The notes: generated from the sequence alone by a model not told the origin. A DNA stretch of 64,000 bases from Petrolisthes cinctipes (GCA_033782935.1 JAWQEG010002484.1:1-64000); one strand, 5' to 3'. Counted from the stretch's first letter, positions 13,700-27,915 are shown. Translations and numbers: made by a program.

Positions 13700-14229
13700 C
13701 ACCGCTACCATTCTCTAAGTTACCTAACCTAACCTAAACCAACTGCGGACACCACCTGGGCTGCTGTCGGGAAGACAGGAAGGGGGCCCTGCCGGACACA
13801 GGCCAGCAGCGGGAGGACAAGAGGTGAAAGGCCAGGAAATGTCTCCAGCCCACACCCACCCTCTGTCTCCTTCACATACAATGGTCGCACTTACGCCTCT
13901 CTCTATACTCTGAAAGATTAGACAGAAGGAGCCTCTAACACAGTGGAAGGAGCGTGGGTGTGGTGTATTAGTGAAAGTAGGACGTAAGTGCGTGTGTCCT
14001 ACTGATGCGTTGAGACGTGTTCCGTGTGTTTACCGTATACCTGTGTGGTGGCATGATGAGTGAGTATACCAGTTGTGCTGAGGCAGATTGGACTGACGGG
14101 CTGCCCTAGAGCAATATGGCTATTTATATGTTGAGATGAAGACACGAGTGTCCTGGTGTGTTTAGATGAGACAGTGTATGTTGTGTGGCGAGTTAACAAA
14201 AAGCAGGAAGAGGGAAGAAATAAAACCTC

Positions 14230-14260
<31 letters not shown>

Positions 14261-16980
14261 CACCTGTTGTTGTGTGTGGCGGCAGGGTGGCGTGATGAGG
14301 GCGGGGGATGTCACTAACACACCCAGAGACTCAGACTTCACCACCTCTGAGGCCTCGAGTCATCAGGAGAGAGCGCAATATCCCACTAATGAAGTATTCC
14401 TCTAAGCCTAACAAACCACTCCCGAGCGGCCACTGCCAGACCAGACCTTACATTCCACGTGGCATTATTAAACTTTCCATCTCATTTGGGGATACAGGAG
14501 TCAAGAGAAGAGTCCCCAAAGTTAACAATGACTTACACCAGTTAGTCTCATGTCTTCATCAAAAGTATTTAATTGGTTTTATAGTATAACCTATTCCTCT
14601 TGTCGAGACCATCTATCAACAAAGGGATCTGATATTAAATACAGATCACAGCATCTCCCTCTGTCGATGAAGTTTGCCTCAAAATAATTATCCAACGTTG
14701 ATCAATTAACCTAACTGTTGGATTAAATACTGGTACTGCTTAGTTTTTGGAGAACGCATCTCTATCACATGTAGCAAATGCTTGGTAGCCTAATGGTGAA
14801 AATAAATAGTTAGTCACAGGTTAACCGCACCTGATCCTCTAGTGGAAATTAAAGATTATTAAGAGTTATGTTTATGAATGCCATCCCGAACAAGAAAAAT
14901 ATCCGAGGAAGTAGGGACGTGTGAAGGCTGCGACTTGATACCATGACAGTCAAGGTCACCATCAAAAAGTTACCAAGGCCGCTGTTTTCACGCCACTCTG
15001 GGCGGGTTCTAAAACTACCTGGCGAAAACCTAAGCAGCCTCGGATTTACAATTGAAAACAAACCCTGATAGATCATTGCTTGGAGGGTCTTTTAATTTAT
15101 TTTTATTAATAATAATTACCAAGTAGCTTTTATGTTGTTATTTTTTTCTGAGAGACATACGATCTATCACTTGATATATCTTGGGCTTTATCTGGAGTAG
15201 AAGTAGCAGGAACTGCACCTGCCCTCCTGGCAACCCTACCACCACCCACTCATTACTGGACTTGGTGGAAAAATGCACTGATTAGATAACTTCACAGATT
15301 ACTTTAACTTCAGTTATGTATACAGTGCAGGCGGTTAGAGAGATTATAATACAGTATACTAATAACGCCTTATTTGAAGACAGATTGACAAACAAACCTA
15401 TTCTTAGACAAAAAATCTCTCCAACTTCGTTGACGTAGGTAATAAGTGCGCATGTGGAGGTATTTATCTTGCAAAACCGAGAGGAAAAAAAGCAATAACT
15501 CAAATAAAATGCATCTAGAAAAATTAATACCCACCACATACATGAGCAAATTTAACTAAATACTGTAATATTGTTCAGATCCATAATTAACGTACACGAG
15601 ATCAGTAGTTATCTGATGACCCGCAATATTTTCGGTGGTAGCTTGTGACGTATTCCAACACAGCTGTTGGGTTACTCATCCTCCTCCGTCTTGCTCTGAG
15701 ACCTCCCACATGTTCATTACACTCACACCTGCACCCAACAACACCTGTGACGATTCTCGCACAGTGGGTTAAGCTTATTTCTTTGTTTGCAGTTTTGCTT
15801 TCGCTCTGAACAGAAGGGATGATTTTAAATAATCTGGATTTAGTCGAAGTATTTTATATAAGGTAAAGTTGTGATTCCAATAAGGAGGTAGCGGTGGTAG
15901 CAAAAAACAGAACATTCCACTGCCAAGTTTGCGGTAGCGTTAACGGTATGCGTTTGCACTACTCACCATCCCTGCCTGTAGAGACTGAACACGAAACCTT
16001 CTGAAAACGGACGACTGTGCACATAGAACATGTGTGAATTATTCCCTGCTATGGATGTTTAGTTGCGGTTGCATGCAATCACAGGACAGCTGGATGGCTC
16101 GTAGTGCATCAAAGTCAAGACTCGATTTATAACAGGTTTATTCATTTATCATCCTACTGTTTTATGTGGATAATCGAAGTCAAGAATGTCCGTTTTTAGA
16201 CTAATAAAACGCAAACGTAGTAGTACCTACAATAATTTGTTGTCTATGAGCCAAATGAAAGCTATGAATCTTCATGCAAAAAAAAAAAAAAAAAACAATG
16301 TTTCTATACTGGAGTGACTGGGATCGATATTGTAGCATTTCTAGATGATTTGTAAGACTCGCCACCTCGTGCGCTAGAAAAGGCAAATAATACGAAGTTG
16401 TAGCCTACTATTTGGTCGTATTCCAATTCCTTTGGGTAACGTACCAGCCACGGTGCAATGCACTTGATTTGGAAAAATAAGTTGTAATAGTTAACGTAAG
16501 AAAGCAGTCTAGTTAGTCTATGTAAGTTATGGATTGCAACTTGGTGGACGAGGGCCGGGATCCACAAGTGTAACTTACATTGAAGTATCTACTTGCAAAT
16601 CAACGTTTAAAGCATACTAAAGTGTGTGTGTATGTAGCTCATGATCCAGATTCGTAGACGTGGCACCTGCGCAGTACAGTACTGTAAGATGCATTTGGGA
16701 GACTTGAAATAGAGTTATGGTTCCATACTTGGGCTCAAAAATTACTTATGTAGATACGAATGCAGGTCCACGGGGTGTAGCCTAACTCTGAGTTAGACTA
16801 CACCGGTGCAAATCTTTCGTCGATCCCCCCTCTACGCTCATTCTAAGAAACTTGAAGTTTTGTATTTGCGAATGACAAACCCTTCTCAACTCAACGATAA
16901 ACTATGAGTAAATATACAATTACAAAGCGTTATAAGGACAATTGGCACCTCAATATGTCTTACGAACTCTATACATTAGG
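13700..16980. other. Gene-free intergenic DNA
   Basis: Contains a short CCTAA run (about 13723-13736), a (GA)n run near 14236-14260 and an A run near 16277-16294. I checked the short reading frames on both strands and none resembles a known protein or shows paired splice sites. Confidence 0.5.
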
Positions 16981-16985
16981 TTTAC

Positions 16986-17140
16986 GGGGAGAATACACTC
17001 TTGGTACAGTGGAGCGCCTGATTCCCCCTAAGTATGTCAGGAAACAGGACCAGATTCACAAGTACTATGGTGTTCTGTTGCTTGGAATAGTTTGTAGGAA
17101 TCATCAGTTGCTCTAGATTTACCCAAACTGTATCTCCCTC
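16986..17140. mobile_element. TTAA-type foldback MITE copy (inverse orientation)
   Basis: The left end is GGGGAGAATACACTC. The right end is CTGTATCTCCCTC followed by TTAA at 17141. It contains AGTATGTCAGGAAACAGG and GTTGCTTGGAATAGTTTG, the inverse complements of the arms at 4.1 and 12.07 kb. The closest relative is the copy at 59.66-59.81 kb. Confidence 0.7.
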
Positions 17141-17199
17141 TTAAAGGCACACACACACATTACCTGTGGGCCAAATAGTGTTGTAATGCACAGTAAAAT

Positions 17200-19080
17200 A
17201 TAGTACCATGATAAAAAATCTGACACAGTAGCTTCAGAGAGTGAGAGAGAGGGGGGGGGGGGGAAGGAAGTGAGCAGATGCGGAGAAAGAAGGGCAATCC
17301 CATATTAAACCACATCCCCCTACCCCTGAGAACAAATTATATATATATATATATGGTACACACAGCCTTCGAAAAACAACACTAACTCTTCAACACAAAG
17401 TTACTCCTCAGGGTCCTGGGTACCCAAAGTCAATGATTTTTACCTACCCAGCCGGTATATCCACCACCAACACAACACAAGAGAGCGACCCTACCTACCT
17501 CCAGGCAAGACAGGACGTAGTTACTAGCCTGGGGCGGAGTGGCCACCCTCGCCCTCTCCCACCCTCTCTCTCTCTCTCTTCTTTTACCCTAGCTAGCCCA
17601 TGTTTCGCTTTTACTACTTCAAAATTCGTATATAATTTATAAAATGTAGTGTTTTAAGTGATACAATTTATATTCGATTTAGCAAATACGAATACTCTGT
17701 AATCTTTCACCACACCTGACTACATGAGGGGGTCATGTTATTAATAATAGTTCCATTTCAGCAAATTACGTTAACAGTGTGCATAACTTTTAAAAACCGA
17801 TATTTCAAAATATAAACAATGATCTTGTGATTCCCTTGATATTCCCCTAACCTCCCATCTCCACGTACCCCCTCCCTCCCCTTCGTCCCTCCTTTGAGGA
17901 AGCCATGTAACCGTCTCTGCCTCCCACACCACACCACGCCTCACCCTCGCCCTTACATACAAACCATCCACCTTGCTTTTCTATGCCCCTTGTCTTTGCC
18001 TTGTCAGATAAATAAGGTGCTCACACCTCAACAAAATTCGTCTATGATGTACCTGACAACAGTACTGCCCAGTGTATGTATCTCCTTAAGAGTTATATAA
18101 CTTATATACGGTACTGCCGGTCATCACGGACCCCTGCCCCCTGTGACCATCATTTACACCCATTTCCTTTTTTTTATATATCTCAATCGTTCACTTATAG
18201 CTGCATGTCATACAATTTGTATGTAATATGCCAGAGTAGGTACTGTATGATATTGTATTAAACTACTCTTGCACACGAGCGCTCTCTAAGTTTATATATA
18301 ACCAAACTTCATTGAGCAAACCATTAGGCTATCAGTATCCATGAAGAATTAATAACCTCTAATGACCCACGGTAAATGGCGGGAAAAATATGTGCCCATA
18401 AGCCTTTATAAATAATGGTAACCGCTGTAGTAACTGGGCCAGTGGGCCCAGCCAGGCTACCTTTGGTTGTTGTTTGCATTATTTGCTTATGTTTCGTTGA
18501 ATATAATACCATTTACTCCTTGTTACCTGACACACATGATTTTAAAAGAAAACTCAGTAAAAGGATATCACGTTCATTCATAAATGCCTTGTTTGTGTAC
18601 GTGTGTTCAGTGTAAATCCACATTAAGACATTTTTAATGCATACAATACTATTCATGCACGACTTATATATTCATAACAAATATATTCTTAGGTAAATTT
18701 TCTATCCAACTTTTATTTTCCAGCATATGAAGTACGATTACCAACAGCATCCTTTAACACAATTTTGTTAGTTCTTCCGTGGAAATGGCACTAGCAATCC
18801 CTTACGTCACATTTTTCACTGCTACAAAACGGTATTTCCTTCATTAAATACCCATTTTTCATCACATACAATACTAGATAAAGACATTACATGATTTTTC
18901 ATCACGTACAATAATAGATATGGACATTACATGATTTTTAAAGGCCACCAGTCAGTATAACGATGATGATGGTGAAAGATAAACAAAGCTGTGGGAGAGA
19001 ACAAGTGAGGGTACTAGCCTAATAGGGATAAGGTCAGTCATATCACAGCTCGCACACAAATATATCAAAGCCTTGCAGAC
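17200..19080. other. Gene-free intergenic DNA
   Basis: Ordinary to AT-rich sequence with a G run near 17252-17262, a TA run at about 17340-17355 and a short CT run near 17563-17580. No coding gene, tRNA or transposase was recognised. Confidence 0.5.
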
Positions 19081-19115
19081 AACATGCAAAACATTTAGTT
19101 ATCAAGTATGATATA

Positions 19116-19266
19116 CAGTCACGAGCACAAGTATCCAGGTGTGCTACGAATACCTAGAGACTAGTAAATAAATGAATGGTAAGAACTCCATTGGAATTTG
19201 TTCGTTGGTGAATTGGACTGTTCAAAGCTCCAACCAAAGCTCTATACTTATTAGTGCTCGTGACTC
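19116..19266. mobile_element. Tc1/mariner-like MITE, 151 bp
   Basis: TA dinucleotides at 19114-19115 and 19267-19268 flank an element with terminal inverted repeats. The left end is CAGTCACGAGCACAAGTAT. The inverse of the right end is GAGTCACGAGCACTAATAAG. The TA target and the CAGTC-like terminus fit Tc1/mariner. No transposase remains. Confidence 0.75.
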
Positions 19267-19681
19267 TACATGTAGTTGACTCTTCATACACGTATAGTGC
19301 TATTTAAATATCACACCATGAAGAACATAAACATGAATACTGTACTTGCCTTGAGACGCGACGGGATAATATGTCCTGTACTATCCAATTTCTATAAGGT
19401 TATCCTGTTCACTGGGTACACACAAGTGTTTATTAATATCACTCAAAGGTTTCACGGACTGACTAAATCACTAAAACACAAGACATCACAGATCACGTGT
19501 TTATCTCACTGGCACGGAGCAGAGTGTGGGTCCACCTCACGGGAAGGAAGCTGTACCTGCACTGAACTGAACTGAACTCTGGTGGAGTCTGGCCGTCCCT
19601 GCTGCTGCTGCTGCCACCTTCACCACCAGCCTCACTCACTCACTGCACCACCAACCATATAATATTATACTTACTTCACTT

Positions 19682-19755
19682 GTACACTCGCAATCCTCAA
19701 AATATGTATGTATCCAGACTTGCATCTGGATACAAATTTCGGATTGCGAGTGTAC
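19682..19755. repeat. Nested palindrome / hairpin, 74 bp
   Basis: The outer arms GTACACTCGCAATCC and GGATTGCGAGTGTAC are perfect inverted repeats. Inside them TATCCAGA and TCTGGATA form a second perfect stem with a six-base loop. It could be the end of a foldback element or a structured RNA; no promoter is evident. Confidence 0.7.
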
Positions 19756-19790
19756 CTTTGCTATTGTATGCATAATGTGGATAATAACCA

Positions 19791-19968
19791 ATTCTTCCAA
19801 TATACAGGTATCCCTTGGTGTTCCCAAAATGATTGTGAGAGATGATAAATAGTGTATAAGATGAAAACTGACCGAACTAATTCTTCCAATGTTGATACAG
19901 GTATCACTTGGCACCTCCAAAATGATTGTGAGAGATGATAAACAGTGTATGAGATGAAAACTGACAGA
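19791..19968. repeat. Tandem duplication, two ~88-bp units
   Basis: Two adjacent units each begin ATTCTTCCAAT and contain CAAAATGATTGTGAGAGATG followed by ATGAAAACTGAC. The minus-strand reading frame across them is repetitive for this reason and is not evidence of a gene. Confidence 0.75.
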
Positions 19969-20869
19969 AGTCTTGGGACCTCTGGCCAACGAACCGGGTA
20001 AACAGGTGGACTGCGTACGAAGCCGCGCGCATCCACGTTTATGGGCATATTAAAGTTTTGAAAAATCAAGAGCTGTTGGTTTTGTTTTGTTTTGTTTTGG
20101 TATTCGGCATATAGGTTCCAAGGCTGTAAGTTATATTACATATCTTTAAATACATGGTCACTTTATATAAGTTCATAACTTGGGCTAAAATAGAAGTTAT
20201 TACGACTGTCAACGGCCAGGCAAATGCTATGAGTGAGAAAAAAGTGTTGATTGTCGGACGCGGATGAACCGTCAGTGGATATGAGGCTATATGGAAGCTT
20301 GATCACAATGGTATACACTGGTCACTACGATATCTCTGGACTATTGTGTGGTTCATCGATTAATGAAGAAAACCTTTTAGAAATAAGACATATACTGTAT
20401 ACCCGTATATCAGTGTAACGATATACCAAAATTATAATATATTGAAAAGTAAAAATGCATTTACATTACACACATTTTATTGACCTCGCTAGTAGGCGTA
20501 GTTACTGAGGATATTTGGAACCAGCTCTTGCTACCGAGATGGCCAGAGAACAACAAAAAGTAGCATGTGAGATGGGAGAGCCCGGGGGTCAGCAGGGCAG
20601 GAGGGATGAGAGGGCCAGCGACACACGGCAGCTCGTAGGCAAGGTTTACAGTAAGTTCAGAGAACTGTTTAGCTCTTCTCATAACCTAGCGTTTGCATAG
20701 GTAAGTTTAGAGGCTCTGCAGAAGTGAAGACGAAGGAAGAAGAATAAAAGAGGGAGATTCAAAAATCGAGGGAAATAAAAAATTAGACAAATGATGTTAG
20801 GCCTATAGTTAAAAACTACAAAATCACATATTCACTGTACTGTGCCATAAAGACCTTATATATCACAAT

Positions 20870-21010
20870 ACAATAGATAGAGGTAACAGAGTGAAGGGAT
20901 AGCAAGCACGAAGGAAAAGGGAAGAAAGGAATTGGCTGAGGTGCGAAGAGGCTCCAATATCTATAATGATTAAATTATTGCCCACATCTGAGCTGGCAAT
21001 ACCCCTCAGT
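20870..21010. repeat. Interspersed repeat copy (GGAAAGG...ATTGCCCACA family)
   Basis: Shares the order AGCAAGCACGAAGGAA, then AAAGGAATTGGCTGAGG, then ATTATTGCCCACATCTG with copies at about 21.84-22.02, 42.06-42.24 and 54.17-54.26 kb. The family is unassigned. Confidence 0.45.
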
Positions 21011-21149
21011 GGGAACATAATCACCGAACAAAGGAAATAAACAACTCGCAGGTAACACAACTAATCATGGGAAGACAAGAGAGATAATATTAAGTATAGT
21101 AGTAACATTGAATTCACTCTGGTGAGGAGTCAAAAATAGTTATATTATT

Positions 21150-21392
21150 TTCTCGAGTTTCAGGAGCTATAACTTTAAGAGCACCACACGTAAAATCACC
21201 CTCAGTGATAGGCCTACTATTACAGTTGCAATATTTGGCAGATACCTTCACATCTCTCTTTTTGAGGCTAGGTGCCAACTTGGAAGTCGGAACTTGTGTG
21301 GGGGGGGGGGGGACTGGCATTGACCTTTGGGCTTCGGTAACGGGCTCTACGAAGTCTGCGTTCAGTGTCGCAACATGAAAAGCTGTAACAGT
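21150..21392 (+). mobile_element. Diverged SINE body, copy of the 33.6-kb SINE
   Basis: Matches the body of the SINE at 33562-33990 from GAGTTTCAGG onward. Shared blocks include GTGCCAACTTGGAAGTCG (TACCAGTTCGGAAGTCG there) and GGTAACGGGCTCTACGAAG (GGTAACGGGCTTGATGAAG there). Where the other copy has (GT)n, this one has TTGTGTG followed by a G run. The tRNA-like head is missing or unrecognisable. Confidence 0.6.
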
Positions 21393-21839
21393 CACAGGTG
21401 CTGTAAAGTATAGAGGTGTTCAGAAACAAGGTATGACCATTGCCAGTAGAATAAGGTAGGGAGATGAAAATAATTCCAAGAAACTTACCGGTATTAGAGA
21501 GGGAAATCATAGAGAAATAAAGGAGGTAACCGGATGGTAATAGAGAATCGAAAACCATGGTCAACTACCCTGGAGGATATCTAAGAGACAATTGAATTGA
21601 ATACTGTTGTTTTATAAGTTTAAACTAGGAGAAGCAGCAGAGTTAATCAAGCGTACATTGATGAGGGGACTCACCTTGGGAGAATGGAATCAGAATTATA
21701 AATCGCAACGAGAAGAAATACGATACAAAGGATGTTGCAGCTCCTTGTGGTACGTACATCTTCAACCTGGGAAAAGTAAAATAATAACATCCACCCTTAC
21801 GCAGGAGACAGAGATAGTGAGTTGAAACAGCAAGCACGA

Positions 21840-22020
21840 ATTAGATAGAAAGAAAGAAGGGACAGTTAAAGAATTGAAAGTGAAAAAAAAGACTGTGTTA
21901 GGCCAGAAAGACTTTGTACTCTACCACAACGAAGGAGACGGAAGTAAGGGTCATCAAGAACGATGGAAAATAAGAAGGGGCGCCCAAACCCTTAAAGTAC
22001 TGACCACCCCCTACGTCCCC
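21840..22020. repeat. Interspersed repeat copy (AGGCCAGAAAGAC family)
   Basis: Contains TTAGGCCAGAAAGACTTTGT and CGCCCAAACCCTTAAAGTA, matching CTAGGCCAGAAAGACACTGT and ACCCAAACCCTTAATTAAGT at 42.09-42.22 kb. It lies in the same orientation as that copy. Confidence 0.5.
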
Positions 22021-22029
22021 ATGATTTAC

Positions 22030-25000
22030 TCAAACGATCCTAAGACGACTGGCTAGTGGCTAGTTTACTACTGTGCACTGCTCTTTCTTTCCTCTCCCCT
22101 TCCATCGTCCCAAGCTTCTGTACAAATGTTCCCAAATTTACTGATATTCACCCCTAGTGTCTCTTTTATGTACACAGTGGAACTCATATACTACGTACCC
22201 TCTGCAACTCCTTTTCATGAACTCTATTCCAGCAACACGGTGACATCTGTAAAGATCCTTGTAACTATAGAGACCATTCTATTCCGTCCACTTTCAGTCA
22301 AGGCTACATGGGATCGAAGAGAGGCTGACTTACTGACTCACAAATGCGCTATACATGCAACTAGTGAACATTTCAAATCAACAATTATAATGTACTTTTG
22401 TTATGTCACAACAGTCATCTAAGCAGTAACATAATTTTCTGTTCTGCCTCGCTTCGACCCCACATGGTAAGCTTAGTACGGTAGCTAGTAGCGTATACCC
22501 AGTTTATTATATCAGGCTAGAAAAAAAAATATATATATTTGTTCATGATTCGGTGTCTTGGTGCATAAGAAATGCATAAACTGTGTTCAACACATGGTAT
22601 TCAATAGCTCTCCTTTGCAGATTATCATATTTCAAAAGATAGGAAAGGGAGTGGGTGGTTCCTATAAGGGGCGTTTATAGTTTCCAAGGTCCATATAGTA
22701 CCTATAGTATAGGGAGAGGAAGACTATCTCCGATGTCCGACTTAATCACCCACATAATTATAAGAGGGGACATTGTCTCACTTTTGGCACCGAGATATGT
22801 GTTTGAGGTTATGGAAGAAACAGGGAATAAGTCCACTGGGAGATAAAGGGTGTTTGATGCGATATAATGACTGGGTCACATTGCCAGACTATTAAAACGA
22901 TCATTGCCTTGGACATCTACATGAGCAGGGACTCAGCAGAGACCAAATGGCCATAAAAAAGATCATGAATAGACTGCAAGATGAGATGGCGAGAATGATC
23001 ATGATCATGTAAAGTAAAACAATGAGTGGCGTTGGAGTGAACTTCAAGAATATACAATAGAATAATGAATAGATGACAGTGAAAGGAACATTCCTGGATG
23101 AGGCACGGACTAAATCCAAGGCACAGATAGAGGGAAAGCAATTCTGCTGTCTGTAAATACATTACAATAGGGAAGTACTGAAGCCTGAAGCAATCGCCAT
23201 AAAAAAAGCAGCACATTTCACACTATTCACAGACTTTAACCCATCCATAAAATTAAAATGGGATAAGTGGTCTGACACAGGACGAAGTGTCATGACGCAT
23301 TATAGAGTTTGAGGAGGAATGGTAGGCTATTTATTGAAACAGGTGTAATATATATTATATTATATCCATATAACTTAAGAAATGGTGTGAAATAAACTTG
23401 GGTAAACATTTCATTATTGTGTATTTCAGCATCTACAACTCTACTAGGTTACATAAAATTTCAAACTATTTTCTGACAAGCTCACATTAAATTTAAAGCT
23501 TATAGGTTATCATAAATAAAGCTACACATTTGTTAAGTAGCTCTTAACTGGTAACACATATTACATTTGTAACAACATAAAATCAGGCTGCTGGGAAATA
23601 TTATAGCAGACTTTGAACTCACTTGGATAAAAGTAAATAATAAATACTGTACCAACATAACATAGCCATCCAACCTACATGGTACATGAGAACATTCCTT
23701 CTCTAACAAGAGTAGCATTTATTAAAACAGCATTTTTTCTTACCAATAGTAAATTTTCACAGGCGATATCGTAATGGCTACACATGGCTCATTGAAGATT
23801 TTTGCCAATACAGGGATTAGGAGTCTCCTCAGCCAATCATGCAAGGCAGAAACTTTTAAAAGGAGTCGCACTCTAGCCAATTATATACAAAGTAGAAACT
23901 TGTATGTCTATACGGTATCCACAGTGACCATTTATCATCGTCTAGAAAAAAAACAGACTACTTGTATACCATAGGAACAGATCTATACATCTCTTAAAGA
24001 AATGATGGTGAAAGTAAAAATGAAGTAAAAGTTCTGTTGTACAAAAACCAACTCTGCTCGGATGTTTATGAAATTCAATGCATCCGAAATATATAATAAA
24101 ATATAATCATAAAAGTTCTTCACTATGCTCATATTTACAAAAACTTATGCCCAATAATTACACTGCATGTATACAAAATATTTTGTCCTTCAGCCTTACA
24201 TCAGACATTTTATTTTGTCCATATGCAATTGACGAGTGTAACCAGAACTGTCTTGTCTGACAAGATGGCTTCTCAAAACATTAGGGCAACACCTACCTAA
24301 TTACCCCTGGAGTTTTAGTTAGGATACCTCTAGTACATAGGATGAAGTTGAAATGGCAAGGCTGGATAAAATGAGTAAAGCTATATGTGACCCATTACAG
24401 TCATGGTCCTTAATTTCATGCAAGCAGACCTGCTTCGAATATTAAAGATAGTTCTGAATAACTTCCAATATTTAGGGAAGGGATAAAGTTGGAACTCATT
24501 CAGTGATTAAATTATTTATAATAATTTGTTGTGGTCCACTAAATAACTGGGACAGATGGACAAATACAATTTCAGAGTAGGGGTAACTGGGAGGGTACTG
24601 CTCTAAAACAACTTTATTTTCTTAAATGGCCAACCTGATATTCCTTCCTTGAGTTGTGGGCTATCAAATATGATTAATACTGAATGATGTTGCGTGTGTT
24701 TTATTATAAAGACCTGCTGCTTTACCTGATAATACAGTTACTGCAATGTAATATTAAATAAGATGTAATTTGCACAATAATGTCTAGATTTAAATTAAAT
24801 AATAAACTCAGAAGAGTAAAAAAACTTATTGGTTCATAATACAAATCTGGAAACCCACTTGACTGCAAACACTCAAGAGCATGAATTTGAATTAAACTTG
24901 CTAAATTTTAAACATACAAATATTTCCAATATCAGGTAAGATTCCAACATAACGAAATATAGGATTATATACATGTACTATGGACAAACATGATGCTCAG

Positions 25001-26500
25001 TGTCATCTTTAGCATGCTTATTCACAAATATAATAGCCAGTACTTGTACCATAAATGTACAATAAAGTATCGCAACAGATATTCCCCTTAACAAGGAAGG
25101 TCCTCGAGAGGTGTCAAAACAAGTTCCATTACAGGTACAGTAAATCTACAGCAAGAGGATATATTCTTAAGAATTACAAGATCCATTTTATTGTCATTCA
25201 CACAAGATACTGTTAGGATACATGTATACATGGTTAAGGAAAACTAATCCTGTGGCAGTATTACTGGAGGAACCACTAGAGTAGCATAGACTGATGTAAC
25301 TCAGCCCTGCCACCTTGCAACAAAAATAACTCACACAACCTCACAACTACACCTACAATGACCACACACCTAAGTACTGAATATTATGTTTCTGTTAACT
25401 TTAGATACAACATAGTGGAGACTATGTCATATTTACTGTAAACACAAACAATATTCATTTTCAATGATTTGCCCCAGATCAAAACACAAATTCAACCAAT
25501 ATATTGCACTAAAATGCTTATATTTTGCATCAATTAGACTAAAGTAAAACTTACAAGATAAAAAGTCTTAAAATATCCTTGTATAAATAAAAGAAATAAA
25601 AAAAGCCACTACCATTACCACTATCAGGGGCAACCAAGGCAAACTAAATTAGTGGAACCTGTAAACTATAATTTAAAATTCACAACTAGCTTACAAGCTT
25701 CCAAACCAAACAAAAAACAACACTCACTCACAAGACTTACCAACTTCTATTCTTTATCTCCTCTGCTATAGTATTATGTTCCAATACAGAAGCACAAGGA
25801 ACAAAGCCTTGTGTTCATGATTCTGCCATTAATCATATTTGTATAATGATACACGTCTTTTATACATCACAAACTTCAGACACATTCCAATGACTTTTCA
25901 TTACAGTACCAGTATTTTAACAAAAGAGACAATTATTACTTTTTTAATGCACAGAAACTGTAATGGATATATAATATACATTTATCAAACACACATAACT
26001 TAAAGAAAGAACATAGGCAAGTTGGCCTCTTGGAAGTTCATCTTAAGTGTACAGTGACATATGCCTAAATGTAGCTGACAGACCACACTCCAGGCCAGTT
26101 CACACTCCTTCCTTAGGGTCAAGGAAAAGGGGAGGATGATAAAGCTCAAACATCTATCATGATAAATAATGACTAAAAAGGCATTGTTCTTCCTCTACCA
26201 CCAATACTTTTTCAGGCTCAAAATGCAGGATTCAAGATCTGATTTATTCCCAATGAATGAAGTGACCAAACAAGACACATTTTTATATAAGAGTTCAGGT
26301 AAGGATGAAGCCTGCACAACTATACTGTACTTCTGAAGCAAAAATTTTATACGGTAAATACTAAGAATACAATACATTTAATGAGTCTGAGAAGGGAGCA
26401 TTAAAACGCCAATTGGGAAATAACAAATATGAATAAACACACTGAGAAAGAAGGAAGGAATAATGTAACTCAAATATTGGGGCACTGGTTCCCGAGACTA
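22030..26500. other. AT-rich intergenic DNA, no gene seen
   Basis: Microsatellites are sparse here and AT content is high, unlike the first 10 kb. Several minus-strand AATAAA hexamers occur, but no splice-supported coding sequence. It could hold distal 3' untranslated sequence of a minus-strand gene, which I cannot establish. Confidence 0.5.
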
Positions 26501-26524
26501 AATTTAAACAGAGCAATCATACTG

Positions 26525-26830
26525 GTGGGCGATGGTCTAGTGGGTTAGAGCGCCAGGTTGGGACTGCATACTGGGCAAACTTCTTTTTTTTTCCCCTGGT
26601 ATGAGGCTTTTGGAGGTAGCCAGGAAGTTTCCTGTTCTTAATATGCCACTAGCCGAGCCTTGGGTTCCTGTACTATTTAGTTACCTTTTACAATTCCTGT
26701 TATCATCACCCAGTCCCTGACTTTTCCTACCGAGGTTTGGTATTTTATATGTGTCTCATATTACATCACTAAGGTGCATAGAGATACAAGATTGGGTTAT
26801 CTCAGTCAGGTCATTTAAGGGAGAAAGTTC
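26525..26830 (+). mobile_element. Possible tRNA-derived SINE
   Basis: Begins GGGCGATGGTCTAGTGGGTT, which resembles a tRNA 5' end with an A-box (TGGTCTAGTGG). A B-box is not convincing. The downstream body has no second copy in this window, so the call rests on the head alone. Confidence 0.35.
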
Positions 26831-27698
26831 AACTCATTCCCAGTCACACTATGGCTTGAATGAAATACTTCCTGACTACCTCAAGGATTTAACCTGATGT
26901 AGGATGACCCCAACCAGACTCTCTAGCATATGAACCTTAATTACACCAAGAGCAGTCAAATAATCCCCCAAAATGAGGTCATGTGTGAAATGCTGGCCTG
27001 GGCATGCACAAAGCTGATGCTTATGACTTATATGCCCTGAGATATAAACAGAAAACTTGAATTTAATCCTTGGATATTATGCTTAGCAGATTGAGAGTTT
27101 GTGCTCATCAAAATATGTGACAGGTTACATTTCACATGTACCAGTAAGGTTTTTCCCTCCATCTCTTTCAATGCCATCATAGGCAACATGTGATATCCTT
27201 TACCAAAACATAATTTCTAGAATATTTTTCTGAAGCGAACTGTAATTGTCCACAGCCGATATCACATAGGTTGACCATTACTGGTTGATGCTCATCATCC
27301 AGGGGTTAGGAGTCTATCATCTAATCCGGTGCTAAACTCTTTAATTACTGTAATTAATTAATCCGGTGTAATATCATGATACTGACTGTGGATATTTACG
27401 ATCATCTAGAGTAAACCAACAGAAGTAAATCTCAAGAGAATATACAAATATCAACCACGTACTGTAACCAAATACTTTATTCACCGTGATGAACTCTTAA
27501 GTGATCAAATCTGTGAAAAACATGCACTTCCTATAAAATGACTCGATAGTAAAAATATCTATATAATTTAAGAATAAGAATACAGTAATGCATGGGTAAT
27601 CCAAGTTGATATTTGACCTTTTCAATTTGCAAATTATTGACCGAATAGATTGAATTATCACAAAAATACTTCACAGCTATGACAGAGTTAGCTTTTAA

Positions 27699-27915
27699 AG
27701 GGATCTGTGGTATAGTGAAAGAAAACGAATTGGAGTGATTCGTCCACACTTTGTCACAGAAGGGCATCGATACTGAGGAATTCTGTTTCATGGCATAGTT
27801 TGAAGGAATCGACAGCATCCAATTTTCCAAGAGCATAACAAGTATCTTACAGAGACATGATGCTCTTGTAGAATTGGAGGCACCATTTGCTTCTAATTAG
27901 CCAATACCTTACCCC
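27699..27915. mobile_element. TTAA-type foldback MITE copy
   Basis: Flanked by TTTTAA on the left (TTAA 27695-27698) and TTAATTA on the right. It contains TTTCATGGCATAGTTTGAAGG and its approximate inverse GATTCGTCCACACTTTGTCA. An extra GATGCTCTTG-containing segment suggests a partial internal duplication. Confidence 0.55.

Noticed and set aside
13720..13740. CCTAA run as an interstitial telomere
   Set aside because: Only about two to three units, too short to distinguish from chance in a repeat-rich genome.
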